From Mortierella sp. BCC40632 (lineage: Eukaryota; Mortierellomycota; Mortierellomycetes; Mortierellales; Mortierellaceae), in assembly GCA_011634665.1 (NCBI GenBank), contig WAEK01000012.1, forward strand, positions 930,001-994,000: a stretch of DNA of 64,000 bases, written 5' to 3'. The notes below the pieces were generated by a model. It was given only the letters and a program-made list of their open reading frames with translations. It was not told the DNA's origin and did not search any database. Positions 21,999-33,779 of the stretch are shown here, piece by piece (within the stretch, counting starts at the first letter, position 1; each line of letters begins with the position of its first letter). The translations under genes and the position numbers were made by a program.

Positions 21999-23898
21999 TC
22001 ACTCACACATATGCTCTCTGTTTGCGATCGAGCCTCTGGGAATGAGAACTTGGACATGACCAAAGGATGGACCATGATGAACCTTGGAGGAAGACATCCT
22101 ACCCTATTTTTATTTTTATTTTTCTCTCCGCAAGCGGGCTAGCTGACTTTTTTGTCCTGTTCATCAAAAGGGTCCAATGATGCATGTCGAGCTCAGTTGG
22201 CTCATTCAACAGGAGTAGTGGAAAGACAAAAAAAAAAAAAAAAAAAAAAGCTTCTGTCTGGAAGACATCGAGACCATGGACCCCATTGCTTCTCAACTAA
22301 CCATGAAACCATGGCTATTTTTCCTCGTGGTACTTTTAGGAGCCGCTTATGCCCAGATCATCGATTCCATCTTCGGTACGGTATCATAGACCTGAGAAAG
22401 GGTCTGGTTCAGTTCAGGAGAATGTCCCGAGAAGAAGCAACATTGCGCTATGCTGACTCTTTTTTGTGAATACGCGAAAAAAAAAACACGCGTAATAGGT
22501 GATATCCCAATGAATCGAGTCAAGTTCTCGACTAAACAAGAGTTCGAGTACCTAACAAACTACAAGATCCTCCAGACAAGCTTCAAGCAGCACAAGATCG
22601 ACAAGGTAAACTCTTTTTTTTTGTTTTTTGTTTTTTATTTTATTTTCTCTCTCTCGCCAGGAACCGTCTTGCTCTCTTTCTCTTTTCTTGCTCTTCCTCC
22701 CTCCCTTGTCCTCGACATCCTGTTCCCAAAGGACGGGGAGACACCTTCATGGTTGAGAGGAACGTGACCATTGTTGTCCCAAATGCGAGTGTGCGTCAGG
22801 GGTTCAGAATCTGGTGGAAGGCATTGCGTCCCACCCCATCTCTTTCTTCTTTTTTGAAAGAGCGACCGACAGACCGACCGACAGACTGACTCTTTGCCAT
22901 GGCGCCGCTGCTCTTTTTTGTCCTTCCCCTCTCTCCCTACCCTTACCTCCTTTCCTTTTTCCTTCTCTTCCTACTGCGAAATGTTTAACCCGTTTTTTTT
23001 TCTTTCTTTTCTCTGATTCTCTTGCTGTAATGGGGTGCGGCTGAAAGCCAATTCCAGTGGAACGCCTGATGAAGTGCAAGATGCAGGACAACCTCGAGTT
23101 TTTGCAATGGTTGAAGCGGTTCTGGGACAGTCATTATCCTGGTCATGATTACGATGCTGCTGCGCGCCGCGCGCCTGGTAACGAGCCCGTCGCCGCAAAC
23201 CGGTCTACAACCGCATCAAGAGCAATTAACAACGGAGGTATGTGGTGTCCTGGCCTGTGCACATGAAAGAGCTTTCTCTCTCTCTCTCTCGCTCTATCTT
23301 ACTCTCCCGTTCTCTCGAGGAATGAAGCTTCCTCGCCCTATATCCACCTCCTGACTTTTATACAAATTTTTGTGTATTCTTTTCGCTGGAATGTGCATGC
23401 GTGTTGTGTTCGTGCGGGGATTTAGCAGCGAACCGATCAATGTCTGGGCGGGCATCGGCAATGTCTGCAGGAAATATATCTGCGAGAGGATCCGGTGCCT
23501 CCAGTGGAGTAGACCATGCTATGGTTCTCAATCTTCAAAAGGAGCTTCAGGAAGAACGCACTACTGTTGCAGCGTTGGAAAAGGAGCGTGATTTTTACTT
23601 TGGAAAGCTGAGAGACATTGAGACGTTGATCCAGCAAGAGCTCGAAGTGAATCCCGCAGCCGGCGACATTAACATCCTCAAGGAAGTCCAGGCTGTTCTT
23701 TATAGCACCGAGGTAAGTTAAAGGCGTTACCATGTGGAGGAAGAATACTACAGGACAATTTTTTTTTTTTTGCCATCCACGGACTAATGCTCGAACCCTT
23801 GTTTGGTATTGGCACCTGTTTTATAGGATGGTTTTGAGGTCCCACAGGAGGGAGCGGAGGTGGAGCATTCCCATGGATTCCCTGACGAAACGTTTTAA
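21843..23898 (+). CDS. EB1/Bim1/Mal3 microtubule plus-end protein
   Basis: Six exons keep phase: 21843-21927, 22340-22375, 22499-22605, 23048-23237, 23426-23712, 23827-23898, giving 258 residues. EB1 proteins track growing microtubule ends and recruit partners. Residues 1-115 are a calponin-homology domain (SRAELVAWVNNLLGL, YAQIIDSIFG, FEYLTNYKILQTSFK, NLEFLQWLKRFWDSHY). A Ser/Ala-rich linker follows. Residues about 175-235 are the dimerising coiled coil and EB-homology domain (ERDFYFGKLRDIE, LIQQELEVN, INILKEVQAVLYSTE). The C-terminus is acidic but ends ETF rather than the EEY/EEF seen in animals. Exon 4 uses an AAAG acceptor without a strong pyrimidine tract. A CA repeat of about 26 bases lies in intron 1. 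Confidence 0.95.
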
Positions 23899-24511
23899 AC
23901 ATCGATGAAAAAGACACTTACGTGGGAGGACATGCTGAGGTCGTGCAAGATGGAGAGGGGGAAAAGAAAAAGCGCCGGAGACCGATGGAGGAATGGACGA
24001 GGTTGGGCTTGTGCACGGATGTCGTCAATGTGTGCGTGTGCCTGAGAGCGATGACACCACCCCTCCCCCCCACCCAACAAAGCGTCCAATAAATACGACC
24101 AGGTCAATCTCTGGGCACGCTTGTCCTTTTTTTTTTTCATTTCTTTCTACTGCTCCATTGCCTGCAGTTGTCTTCGGACCGTCCACCAGCGTCAGTCGAT
24201 ATGACAATATGGATTCGTACGAAGGGTAATCAAAAGGGAGGAGAGGCAAGAGGGTGACAAGAGGACCAACGGTAGACAGGTTTGTTCACCTTTGCTAGAG
24301 TGTTTTGGAACGGATAGAGAGAGGCAGCAGACTCCCTAGCTTGTCGTCATCCCCTCGCGGACTTGACATTGTCGCTGGTCGGGCGTCTCCCTGTTTCGTC
24401 TGCTTCCATCTTGCCCGAAGGCGTGGGCGGAGTGCCATGCGATGGAGCTGACGGCAGGTTGTGTATGTATGTGTGGTGTGAACGAGTGAACGAACGAAGA
24501 GAGAGGAGAGC

Positions 24512-24555
<44 letters not shown>

Positions 24556-24688
24556 AAGAAAGAGAAGAAAGAGAAAAGACAGGAGAGTACACGATTGCGC
24601 GCGTGTGCTCGTGTCCAGAGCAAGGGAAGGATGCTGCCCCTACTCCTTGTTTCTTCGGGTCTGACTCTCCCTTTGGGGTCCACCGTTT

Positions 24689-24726
<38 letters not shown>

Positions 24727-24940
24727 TTCCAGGTGCAAAAAAACGGTTTCTCTTTTTCTTCTTCTTCTTCTTCCTCCTCCTCTTCCTCCTCCTCTCGCTC
24801 CTTCTTCTTCTTCTTCTTTACTCTTTCTCCTGCCTGATCTTTTTCTGCCCAACTTCTCCACCTGTTGCTGCACCCTATTATTCTTTTTTCTATAACCCGC
24901 ATTTCCCGCCCAGCCCAGCCCAGCCCAGCCCAGCCCAGCG
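23899..24940. other. Intergenic between EB1 and RING-H2 gene
   Basis: A GA tract at 24507-24575 and a CT tract at 24690-24722 flank a central segment, then CTT and CCT repeats (24755-24835) lead to the RING-H2 start. The pattern looks like a bidirectional promoter, but no minus-strand gene was found. Confidence 0.55.
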
Positions 24941-27900
24941 ATGGTTGCCAAAAGCAGTCCACGCTGCACCCGCCGAGGCGAGGCCGAGCTTGGTCATGTC
25001 GCCTCTGTCGCAGCATCGACTGATGCATTCAGACCCCCACCTACTGACTCATGTTGCGACCTGTCCGACCATCGTCAGTCTCGCCAAAACCTCGACCTCT
25101 CTTCCACCCGTCGCCTCGTCGGTCTCAGTGGGGAGAGTCATGGAGGTTGCCACCCGTCCTACCAACACCCACCACTTCCACCCACACGGACCCAGACGCA
25201 GACACCGCCACAATGCGATCGTGCCCACTGGACGTTGTCTTCCAAGGACAGGAGCTCTGCTCTGCCCACTCCCTCCTTCTCGCGCTCCATTGCCACGCTT
25301 GCCACCATTCCACGCGACGACTCGAGCAGTCAACTCGACCTGACTTACAGGAATTATACATCAGGTGAGGCCTGTCGTGGCCAGCGCGAGGGCGACGGAG
25401 GACGACTGGCGCATACACATAGCTTCCGCACGGGGTCCATAACCGGTTCGATTGGAAACCAGAGTTCATCCTTTGGTGAAATCTCGGCCTCGTCCATCCC
25501 CACGCTGCTCTCTCAGCAACAGCAGCAGCAACAGCAGCAACAGCAACAACAGCAACAACAGCACCCACTCAACATAGCTCAACTCAGCTCTGGCCGGTCT
25601 TCAGCGACACTTGCACTACGCCCAACACAACAACCATTAATGCAGTCTCACGCGCTCACCCGGTCAGCGTCCCTGCCATCCGACAAGGTACCAACGACGA
25701 AACAGCAGCCAGGATACATGAGCGGAGGCCGGATTGCTCTATTGAATCAGAGGCTCCACCGTTTAGCGGCCGCAGGCCCCTCTGGACCGCCCTTCCGGAA
25801 GAATAGGACTGCTGACTATTCGGAGCCGCCTTGTGAGGACGGTCTAAGGAGGACGGTCGGGCCGGACGCTGCGCTTCAGGGATCGGAGGCGAGCCCATCG
25901 ACTTCTCTCCCACAGTCAATGCGCTCGTCAACACCACCTCTTCCTTTCTCAACATCCTTCTCCACAACATCAACCATGGCACTCACTGGGACAGAGACTG
26001 GAGTCATGGTATCTTCTTCTTCAGCCTTTATGCCTGCTCATGATCTCCCACTCTATGAGGAGGCCACCCAGCGGAGTGGGTTGTCAGAAGGAGCGCTCTA
26101 CACCTCCTCTCCGCTCAATTCCTCAACATGTCCTCAGGGACTATTACCAATGTACACTCCCAGCAGTGTTGCAGCTACAATGACGGGGTCTGCCACTGGC
26201 TCGAGCCCGCCATTGCAAACAGGAGAGGCACACAGCGGGGTACTTATCGCCCATCCAGGACCTTCAATTCATCCTTCAAACAGGAGCCATGCTCAAACGA
26301 GCCAGCGAGACTCGTTTGCCATGTCGACCTTGTCATCCTCGTCGGGCATGATGGCTTCAGATGCAGGACAGAGAATCCGACGGCAGTTGGCCCGGATGTC
26401 AAGTCTTTTACAGAGCCTTTCTTCTCAATCACTCTTCTCTCGCGTCAATTCGGACCGATCCCAATTCTCGAGGGCCGGAACTTCTTCCTGGCCAGCGGTC
26501 AGGTAACAACGAGAAGAAGAAGAAAAAAAAAAAAACAGAGAGAATGAGAGCGTGTCTTTCTTTCTTTCTTTCTTTTGTTGTCTTTGTCACTTGATTGCTC
26601 ATGGCCTTACTTTTTTTGTTGTTGCTCACATACACTGTCTACAATGACTTGGGACTTGTTTAGAGTGGTGAATACATGCCACTTGTTGTACCTTGTTCCG
26701 GTGACCACCATTACAATTGCACGGCTCTTGTCAACTGAGTAAGTGGTTACATCAAATGCCGTGTGTGGTCATTGGGCAATCTTATTGTTGTTGCTGTTGT
26801 GCATCTTGGTCCAAGACGCAGGGGCCAAGTAAATTGGTTTCCAACGTGAGAACATGACGCGATGCTGATCATCCAAGGCTTAAGGAGCTTTGAGCTGTGG
26901 CTACACGCATCCTTGCCCCCTCCTCCTCCCTCCCCCTCTTCCCATTACCTACACTCATAAATATCTCTTCGACGCTTCTTGCCCTGGACTGACGCCTGAT
27001 GATCTCAAATTGCTCATAGAGTGATTTGTGACGAACAGCTGTTTAGCTGGTTAACAGTTCAAGCGACTCTTTTTATGCTCCAGATTATCTGTGCATGCTA
27101 TATCCTCCAGCGGCAGACTATTTCCAGCCGTATCACAGTCCTGGACCAGCGATCTCGAATCTTGATGCTTGTCTTTATGATCTGGACTATCATTGGCGTT
27201 GGATTCCTTGGCGCCGACAGCAATACGCAGGAGTCAACTTGTGTAAGATGGCTTTCTTTCTTTCTTTCTTTCTTTCTCTCTTTTTTTTTTTTTTTTAAAA
27301 AAAAAAAAAATATTGACTCTGTTCTTTGATGGAAAATGGTGTTATCTACAGGTGGCTATGAATGATCCAATTTACAACCTTGCGTTCAAGATCATCATCT
27401 TCCATATTTCGATCATTGCATTCTACTTTTTGGTAAGGAGACAACGCTCTGGAGCTTTGATCAATAGCCAAAGAGGCTCTTGTGAAATAATAATAATAAT
27501 CCCCATGTGTTTGCAATTGATCCTTTAACCTAACGGTCTTTGCCTCCCTTCCCTTCCTCTTGCCCTGGCGATGATATCTCCAGCCCTGTGGTTCCCTGAT
27601 AGTAGCACAGATTCTCCCTAGCTCAATTAGTTCGAGCTTTTCACGGACGGCAACCAAGCCAATGATTGAGCAATTGGGAACAATCCAAATGACAGAGGGT
27701 ATGTTTGGGAACGAAGAAGAGGAGGCGACCTGTGCTATTTGCCTTGGCGACTATTGTCCAGAGGAACCGATCCGGTTCCTGCCCTGTCGTCATCATTTCC
27801 ATCAAGAATGTGTAGACCAATGGCTCCTCACAGACAAGAGCTGGTAAGGAGATGCTATCCCCTCCCCCCTTTTCGGAATGGATTTTTTTTTATATCATTC

Positions 27901-28222
27901 TATTTTACAAAATATCCGAAGACTAAAACGAGAACATACGCAACCCAATATGTATAGCCCTCTTTGTAAACACGATATCGATAAGCCTTTACCGAACGGA
28001 CGTCTGCTCCAACATGCTACCAACTTTCGGTTCCCAGCTCTCCTCATACCTACCACCACCAGCATCACCACTACCACCACCACCGCTGCCGCCATGACCT
28101 CGGCTTCGACAACTATTACAGGGGCGATGAGCGAAACCCGGTCACAGGACCGACCCACAATGACTTCGCCCAACTTGCATGTCAATTCGACTGATGGATT
28201 CCATGTTGTTGTTGTTGTCTAA
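24941..28222 (+). CDS. Multi-spanning membrane RING-H2 ubiquitin ligase
   Basis: Six exons keep phase: 24941-26502, 26664-26738, 27020-27242, 27352-27432, 27584-27843, 27958-28222, giving 821 residues. Residues 1-515 are disordered, Ser/Thr/Pro-rich, with 16 consecutive Gln near residue 192. Exons 2-5 encode hydrophobic segments (LLYLVPVTTITIARLL, LTVQATLFMLQIICACYIL, MLVFMIWTIIGVGFLG, FKIIIFHISIIAFYFL) consistent with four or five membrane helices. A C3H2C3 RING follows: CAIC, LPCRHHFHQEC, and CPLC, the last pair created by the exon 5/6 junction. RING-H2 proteins recruit E2 enzymes. The substrate and the organelle are unknown. The tail is Thr-rich and ends in five Val. The start is the first ATG of the frame after a CT-rich leader; other frames are also open before 25370, so the N-terminus is less certain. 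Confidence 0.82.
25514..25561 (+). repeat. CAG/CAA repeat (16 Gln)
   Basis: In-frame mixed CAG/CAA run encoding 16 consecutive glutamines in the RING-H2 protein. Confidence 0.95.
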
Positions 28223-28746
28223 CATCAAAAGACATACAAACGCAGATACGCCTATACATACGACTGATGGGGACATGTGAAAAAAAAAACGATATATCTT
28301 CAACTCCATACCATGGGTCATCTCACAACCCCTCTTCCTTCCATCATTGTACATTACTTCTTTAAAAGAAATCTTGTCAAAACTTGTACATAACCAAAAA
28401 AAAAAAAAAAAAATAGGCGAAAAAAAAAAAGCGAAAAAATACAATAAAATACAATAAAAAGAAAAGACTAGAAACAATTACAAAAGGAAGAGGGTCAAGA
28501 GCCAAAAACTTTTTTTTTTTGATTTGTTTTGACCTGTTTTATTTTTTTATTTCTTGTTTTCCTTAAAGTGAATCAATAATCTAGCCCATTGCCTGTTTAA
28601 ATCATTTAGAAGTGCGGACTGAAAAAAAAAATAATAATAAATGAACGAACGAACGAACGAACGAATGAAAAAAAAAGAAGAAAAGAATGACAAGAAAAAA
28701 AAGAAAGAAAAAGAAACAGGAAAAAACTCCAATAGGTGGAAATAGA
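28223..28746. other. Convergent intergenic region
   Basis: 3' flanks of the RING-H2 and AF10-like genes. It is A/T-rich with A-runs, a GAAC repeat (28643-28665) and no recognised gene. Confidence 0.6.
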
Positions 28747-29633
28747 TTACGATCCAATCTCTCTCATCACTCGGTCAACAATCATATCTCGACGTCGTGT
28801 ATCCAATGGATGCTTTGAGGGAGCACTCATGGGAGAATGTTCCGTTCCAACAATCGTATCCTTCAATGCCTGAACATACTCATCCAATTTGTCCGCCCTC
28901 CATTCAAAGACATTGCCTGGATGGTCAATGACCCCAGGAGGAAGACTCACGGGGACCTGTAAGTATCCAAACAGGCTCTGAAGATTTTCTCGTAATGTCA
29001 GGTTGCGCATCTTTTCCTGTGCATGCACATGCTGAAGTTTGTCAAACCGCCCCTGAAGTTCCTGAACAGAGGCGGAAGCTCCAGAGGCAATAGCTGATGG
29101 TGTTGAACCTGTTGATGAAGGTGTGTGGCTAATGCTCGAGGCTCCTGATGAAGGATGTGTAGTGCTGGCGTTGATGGGATTGTCATTAAAGTTGGAACGT
29201 GCCTGCAACAGTTGGAGTTGTTGTGTCAATGCTATCGATTGAAATAAGCAAACAAAGAGAGTTAGAAGAGCTTTTTTTTTTTTTTTTTTTTTTTCCCTTA
29301 AAAAAAATAAATTCATCCGGCAACTTTCTCTGAAATCATGACCTACATTGGATATTGGTCTCCAAGGAGTTCACTTTGCTTTGGAGAGTCTGGTTAGATT
29401 CCTGCAATTCTCGGTTCACTTCTGCCATCGACATGGAGACCGATCCCCGGGGCGAATGTTGTTGTCGTTCAGTGAGACGAGAGAGCACAGGGGATCCAGG
29501 GTTGGGAAAGTGTGATACAACAGGACTTGGTTGAGTAGAACCTGAAAGTGGACTCGTTGTTTTGAAGCCCGGCACATCTATTGCCTAAAAAAAGAATCGA
29601 GAGTGTGAGCGACTAACACAACAGCAAAATATG

Positions 29634-29664
<31 letters not shown>

Positions 29665-31787
29665 GTGATACCAAGTTTGTCTAGGCCTGTTTCAAATAGA
29701 CACTTACTGGATCAAGCTCAAATGTTAGACTTTTTGAGTTCCTGCTAACCCCGTCACGGTTACTATTGGGGCTGTGTCCATTACTAGGGAACCGATCTGA
29801 CGATCCCAAAGAAGGTGAAGGCTGATTCATAGGCGAATAGCCACCTGGAGAGGAAGCTTCATAGGGAGTTCCAATTGTAGCATACCGGTTGATCCCTGGT
29901 GGCTTTTGCCTAGGCTCCGTTCCTAATGCATTTCCAAGAGGTGGCGGTGTGGCCGCTGGTGGCCCTACGCCTCCCAGAGTACGAATTGGCATGGCACTAA
30001 GATTGGCAATGTTGGCCAGGGCCCCAATACCACTGCTTCCAGTACTCTGCTTCCTTTTACTTTTGTCCAAGGTCATGAGTAGCCGTCGTCGTTGTGACTC
30101 GGCTGCAGATTCTCTAGGGGTAATCTTCATACCCTTTTGCCGCTTCCGTGCATCCATTGGACTAGAGTTGCCCGTAGAGCTGCCTAGGATTGCCTCTGTA
30201 TCGTCCACATCGATTTCTTCCGAGTCAGAGCTCCGGTCCTTTTTACGCCTCTGACCTCCTTCTGACAGTTGGTTCTTTCTCAGTCGCCCTCTGGATTCAG
30301 AGCGTGAAGAGTGCTGGGCCGACTTTAATCGACCAAGATCCTCCTCTTCGGACTCTGCCATTGGATCCGCCATTTTTTCGTCAGAGTCTTCATCAGAGGC
30401 TCCATCGTGGTCGAGGTCCTCATCATCGTCCTCATCGTCATCGTCCTCATCGTCGTCTGATCCTGAGACGGACGACTCGCGATAGTTCCTGCTACGTTTG
30501 GTAGATCGATGCGGCGTAGATCCGGATTGAGAGGACTGTGTGGACGACCGTTGATCTCTGTGCTTCCGATTCTTCATGATTCGACTTAGCGCGCCAATAT
30601 CCCGGTGAAGATCACAAAAGAGCTGAGCGCTTTTCCCCTTGGTCATGAGCGAGTCCTTTTGAGCGCAGGTGACATGGAGGACTCTGGAGCAGCTTTCGAC
30701 ACTGCATTTGGAACAAACGCCAAAAGTTGACTTGCAAATGATACAAGGCTGCCTCTGAGCTATAGCTGGGTCAAAGGCGATCGGGTCCTGGGTGTCGTCC
30801 AGTTCCGGATGGAAGCGTGCACATGCCACATGGATGTATTGGTTGGGTATCGTTGTTCGTTTGAATGCTCCCGTTGACTGTGGACAACAGCAGCATGGCT
30901 AGAGACAGAGCAATGAAATATGATCGGAAGATTAGATCCTAATCTTTGACAGGAGAGAATGCCTATCCAGCATACAAAGTGGTTCCCTTACCGTATCCTC
31001 GACAGAGATCCGGTCCTCGCACCTCTGGCAGTACCAATTGCCTTCGGGTACAACATCAACGCCGTAGCATTTCTGGTGTACAGGGATATCACAGTCTACG
31101 GAGAAAAGGCCGACAGGAGGGGGTCAGAGGAGTGTGCCTTGATGTGCAGGCGGGGAGGGGGGAGTCGACTATAGTTAGGCGCTAGGGCTGAGGGCGCACA
31201 CAGAGACAATGCATTAGGCGAGAGCACCTACCGGGGCCGTCGCAGAAGAGGATTGGGTTCTTGGTGAAGGACTTGCCGGAGCCGCAGACAAGACAGTCGG
31301 TCTGCGGAAAGGGATGGTGGAAGGAACGGAAGAAGGGTTTGTTGAGAGGAGAGAGAAGGGGGAGGGGAGAGGGAGAGAAATGGAGAGATAGAGACAAAGA
31401 AAGAGAGAGACAGAGACAGAGACAGAGAAAGACAAAAGACAAAAGACAAAAGAGAGAGAGAGAGAGGACGAAAGGTAAGCTTTAGCACTTGTTCTTTGTA
31501 TCGATGTATCTCATCCATGTGGCCTATTTCAGGGCCAGCGGGGTGGGAGAACAGAAGCGATGTCCACATCGTTGCACAAACAGGCACACACCGACACTGT
31601 AGGACCGAGGGGAAAGACTCCCAGTCTGCACAATTTTTTTTTTTTTTTCTTCCTTCCTTTCTCCTCCCACCACTCCGATTCACTCGCTCTTGTGGCGAAT
31701 CGTCGGGGCATCAGTCATCGCCTCACTCATCACTGCATCCTTTACCTCTGCTGGTGCCGAATGGGGGCTCGACCCGTTACTTGACAT
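28747..31787 (-). CDS. AF10/AF17-like PHD-ePHD (PZP) chromatin protein
   Basis: Six exons keep phase: 31787-31746 (tentative), 31301-31232, 31095-30992, 30898-29708, 29584-29347, 29231-28747, about 709 residues. A PHD finger (CLVCGSG, FCDGPG, CDIPVHQKCYGV, WYCQRC) is followed at once by a zinc knuckle (CCCCPQSTGAFK) and an extended PHD (HVACARFHPEL, CIICKSTFG, CSKCSVESC, LHVTCAQ, FCDLH). This PZP module is the hallmark of the AF10/AF17, JADE, BRPF and Nto1 group and reads the histone H3 tail. An acidic Asp/Glu stretch, basic clusters and Ser/Pro-rich linkers follow. Near residues 520-570 is a coiled coil (NRELQESNQTLQSKVNSLE), in the place of the AF10 leucine zipper. The first exon (MSSNGSSPHSAPAE then GTAAAG) was chosen for phase and donor only. 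Confidence 0.82.
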
Positions 31788-33779
31788 ATGGAGTTGGTGG
31801 CTGTCCCAAGAGAAAGAGAAAGAGAGAGAAAGAAAGTCGACGAGGACAGGAGTACTAGAAAGAAAGAAAGAGAGAAAGAGAGAGAAGAGAGAGTCTCGTA
31901 TCCTGCTGTGCAGGTAGTGACTGAGAGGTGCCCAGGGGCATATGGAGAGACAGTAGGTTAGTTTGACTGAGGATGACTATACTCTTCTGGCGCCATAGCG
32001 CACGGCCTCTCTTACCGGGTGGGACAAGAAGCGTAGGTCGGACGACAGCGGTCAGCGAGTAAAGAAAGAAAGAAAGAAAGAAAGAAAGAAAAAAAAGAAA
32101 AAAAAAAGAAAAGGCGCTTGATCGTCCGCGTCCAAAGGCAAAGAAAGCGAAGCAAAGAGAAGAGAGAAAGAGAGAAAGTGAAGCGATGTGGCTCCTTTCA
32201 GGATGGGGAGTGAGCAAAATCTTTTCCTTTGCTAGGCCACCCTTAAGAAGCTCCCTCCCCATCAATCGGACAGTCGAGAGTGGGCACTGGGTAGAGAAAG
32301 AGAGAAAGAGTAGAGAGAGAGAATATAGTCAGATCGAGAGCGCTCCACTACCACAAGTGCCAAACAAGCGGTTCCTACTCCATCACCTCTCTCTCTCTCT
32401 CTCTCTCTCTACCTTGGCCCAAGCATAGCCATTAGGCAAGGTAATCCTTAATCCCTTGCAGCCTTCCTTTGCTCTGAATATTTGCTCAGTTCTAAAAGTG
32501 GTAGGTGCACTGGTGCTAGAGCGTTGCCTGCTAAATACCAAGGTGGAATGGGAAGATCGCTGTAACTCTGATCCAGAGAAGTCAACGAGAAGCTTGACGC
32601 CACGTGTCGACCATCATAGACCAGAGATGTCTTTTGCAAGCGGAGTGCGCACCAACCCAAGTCTCGTGAGCACTGCTGCAGCGTGAAATTTGTAAGGCTA
32701 GTGTTTGTTCTCCTACGACTATTCCTGTATCTGAGGCTTCTTTGTTGTGGTTCCTGATGTAAAGGACAAAGTCCTAACAATTTGCCTAGACTTGATACGC
32801 GAAATGACAATGGAATGGAGAATAATAAAAGCAATAACAATGGAAATAAGAGTGCGTGAGGGAGAGAGAAGGGAGAGCGGAAAAAAAAGAGAGAGTGCTT
32901 CCGAGCCAACGCCGCACTACAAAAGGAAAAGAGTAGAAGGTGACGCAGCGGGGTTCCTCTTTAAGTGCGACCACGATGTCAGCGTGCAGCCGCTTGTTTT
33001 CAAATGGCCAACTTCCAGGACACATCTCGAGCCACTGCGGTCGAGATGGGCGTTTAGGGACGGGGCGCACGCACACACAACTCTGGACTAGAGGATTTTG
33101 TCTTCAGGTTCAGCGTGACATAAGCAACTCCAGCCTTCATCCATCCAGGGTTGGGGGGGCGAGTATTGTGAGCAAAAGATTGATTGAGTATTGAAGGTGC
33201 GTACAGCACTGCCATGGGTGGTCTCGAGCGAGCCTGTCTGTCCATCCTTCAACCAAGGTCCCTGCGGAGAATGCGGAGCAATATGGCTGTTTGAGCAAAA
33301 AAAATATTATTTAGGCGAGAGAGATGGACACGGTCATGGCAGTGCTCTCAAAAAGACTCTCACACACGCCAAAGTCTAAAACGAGGCGACGTTATTCCAC
33401 AGGGGAGCGAGCGTCTGCAGAGTTGACCGCAGGGCCTTGGCCGCGCCATTTTGACCTGGCACAGGCGCGGAGTGTGTGTTGAACAAAGGCCAGGAAGGAC
33501 AGAGAGACAGTGGTGGGAGAGCCACGCGCGGGATGACCTTGATCCTTTTCTCTCTTTCTTTCTTTCTTTCTTTCTCTTTCATTCCTTTGCATCCATCACC
33601 CTGCTCTGCCGTTGCGCCATCGCATCGACCAACCAGTCTCTTTCCTCCACCCCCTGGACGCAGAACACTGACCACACTCACTCTGTCGTCGTCGCTTTGT
33701 CCAAAAGAGCATTCCTCCCGCCTAAACAGAGCCTCGCATCTCACTCTCTTTCTCACCGATTCTTTCACACACCTCCGCC
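31788..33779. promoter_or_regulatory. Divergent intergenic region, AF10-like / ABCC
   Basis: About 2 kb between divergent genes. GA or GAAA tracts (31800-31900, 32050-32180, 32295-32330) face the AF10-like gene and CT tracts (32388-32412, 33543-33585) face the ABCC gene. CACGTG occurs at 32603. No gene is supported. Confidence 0.5.

Noticed and set aside
21466..22059. 197-residue frame over the EB1 start
   Set aside because: Driven by T-run and CA repeats; the EB1 calponin-homology exons occupy a different frame with valid splice sites.
24363..25343. 326-residue frame upstream of and overlapping the RING-H2 gene
   Set aside because: It begins in GA/CT repeats and loses coherence after 25343, while the other frame continues for 1.5 kb into the spliced membrane and RING exons.
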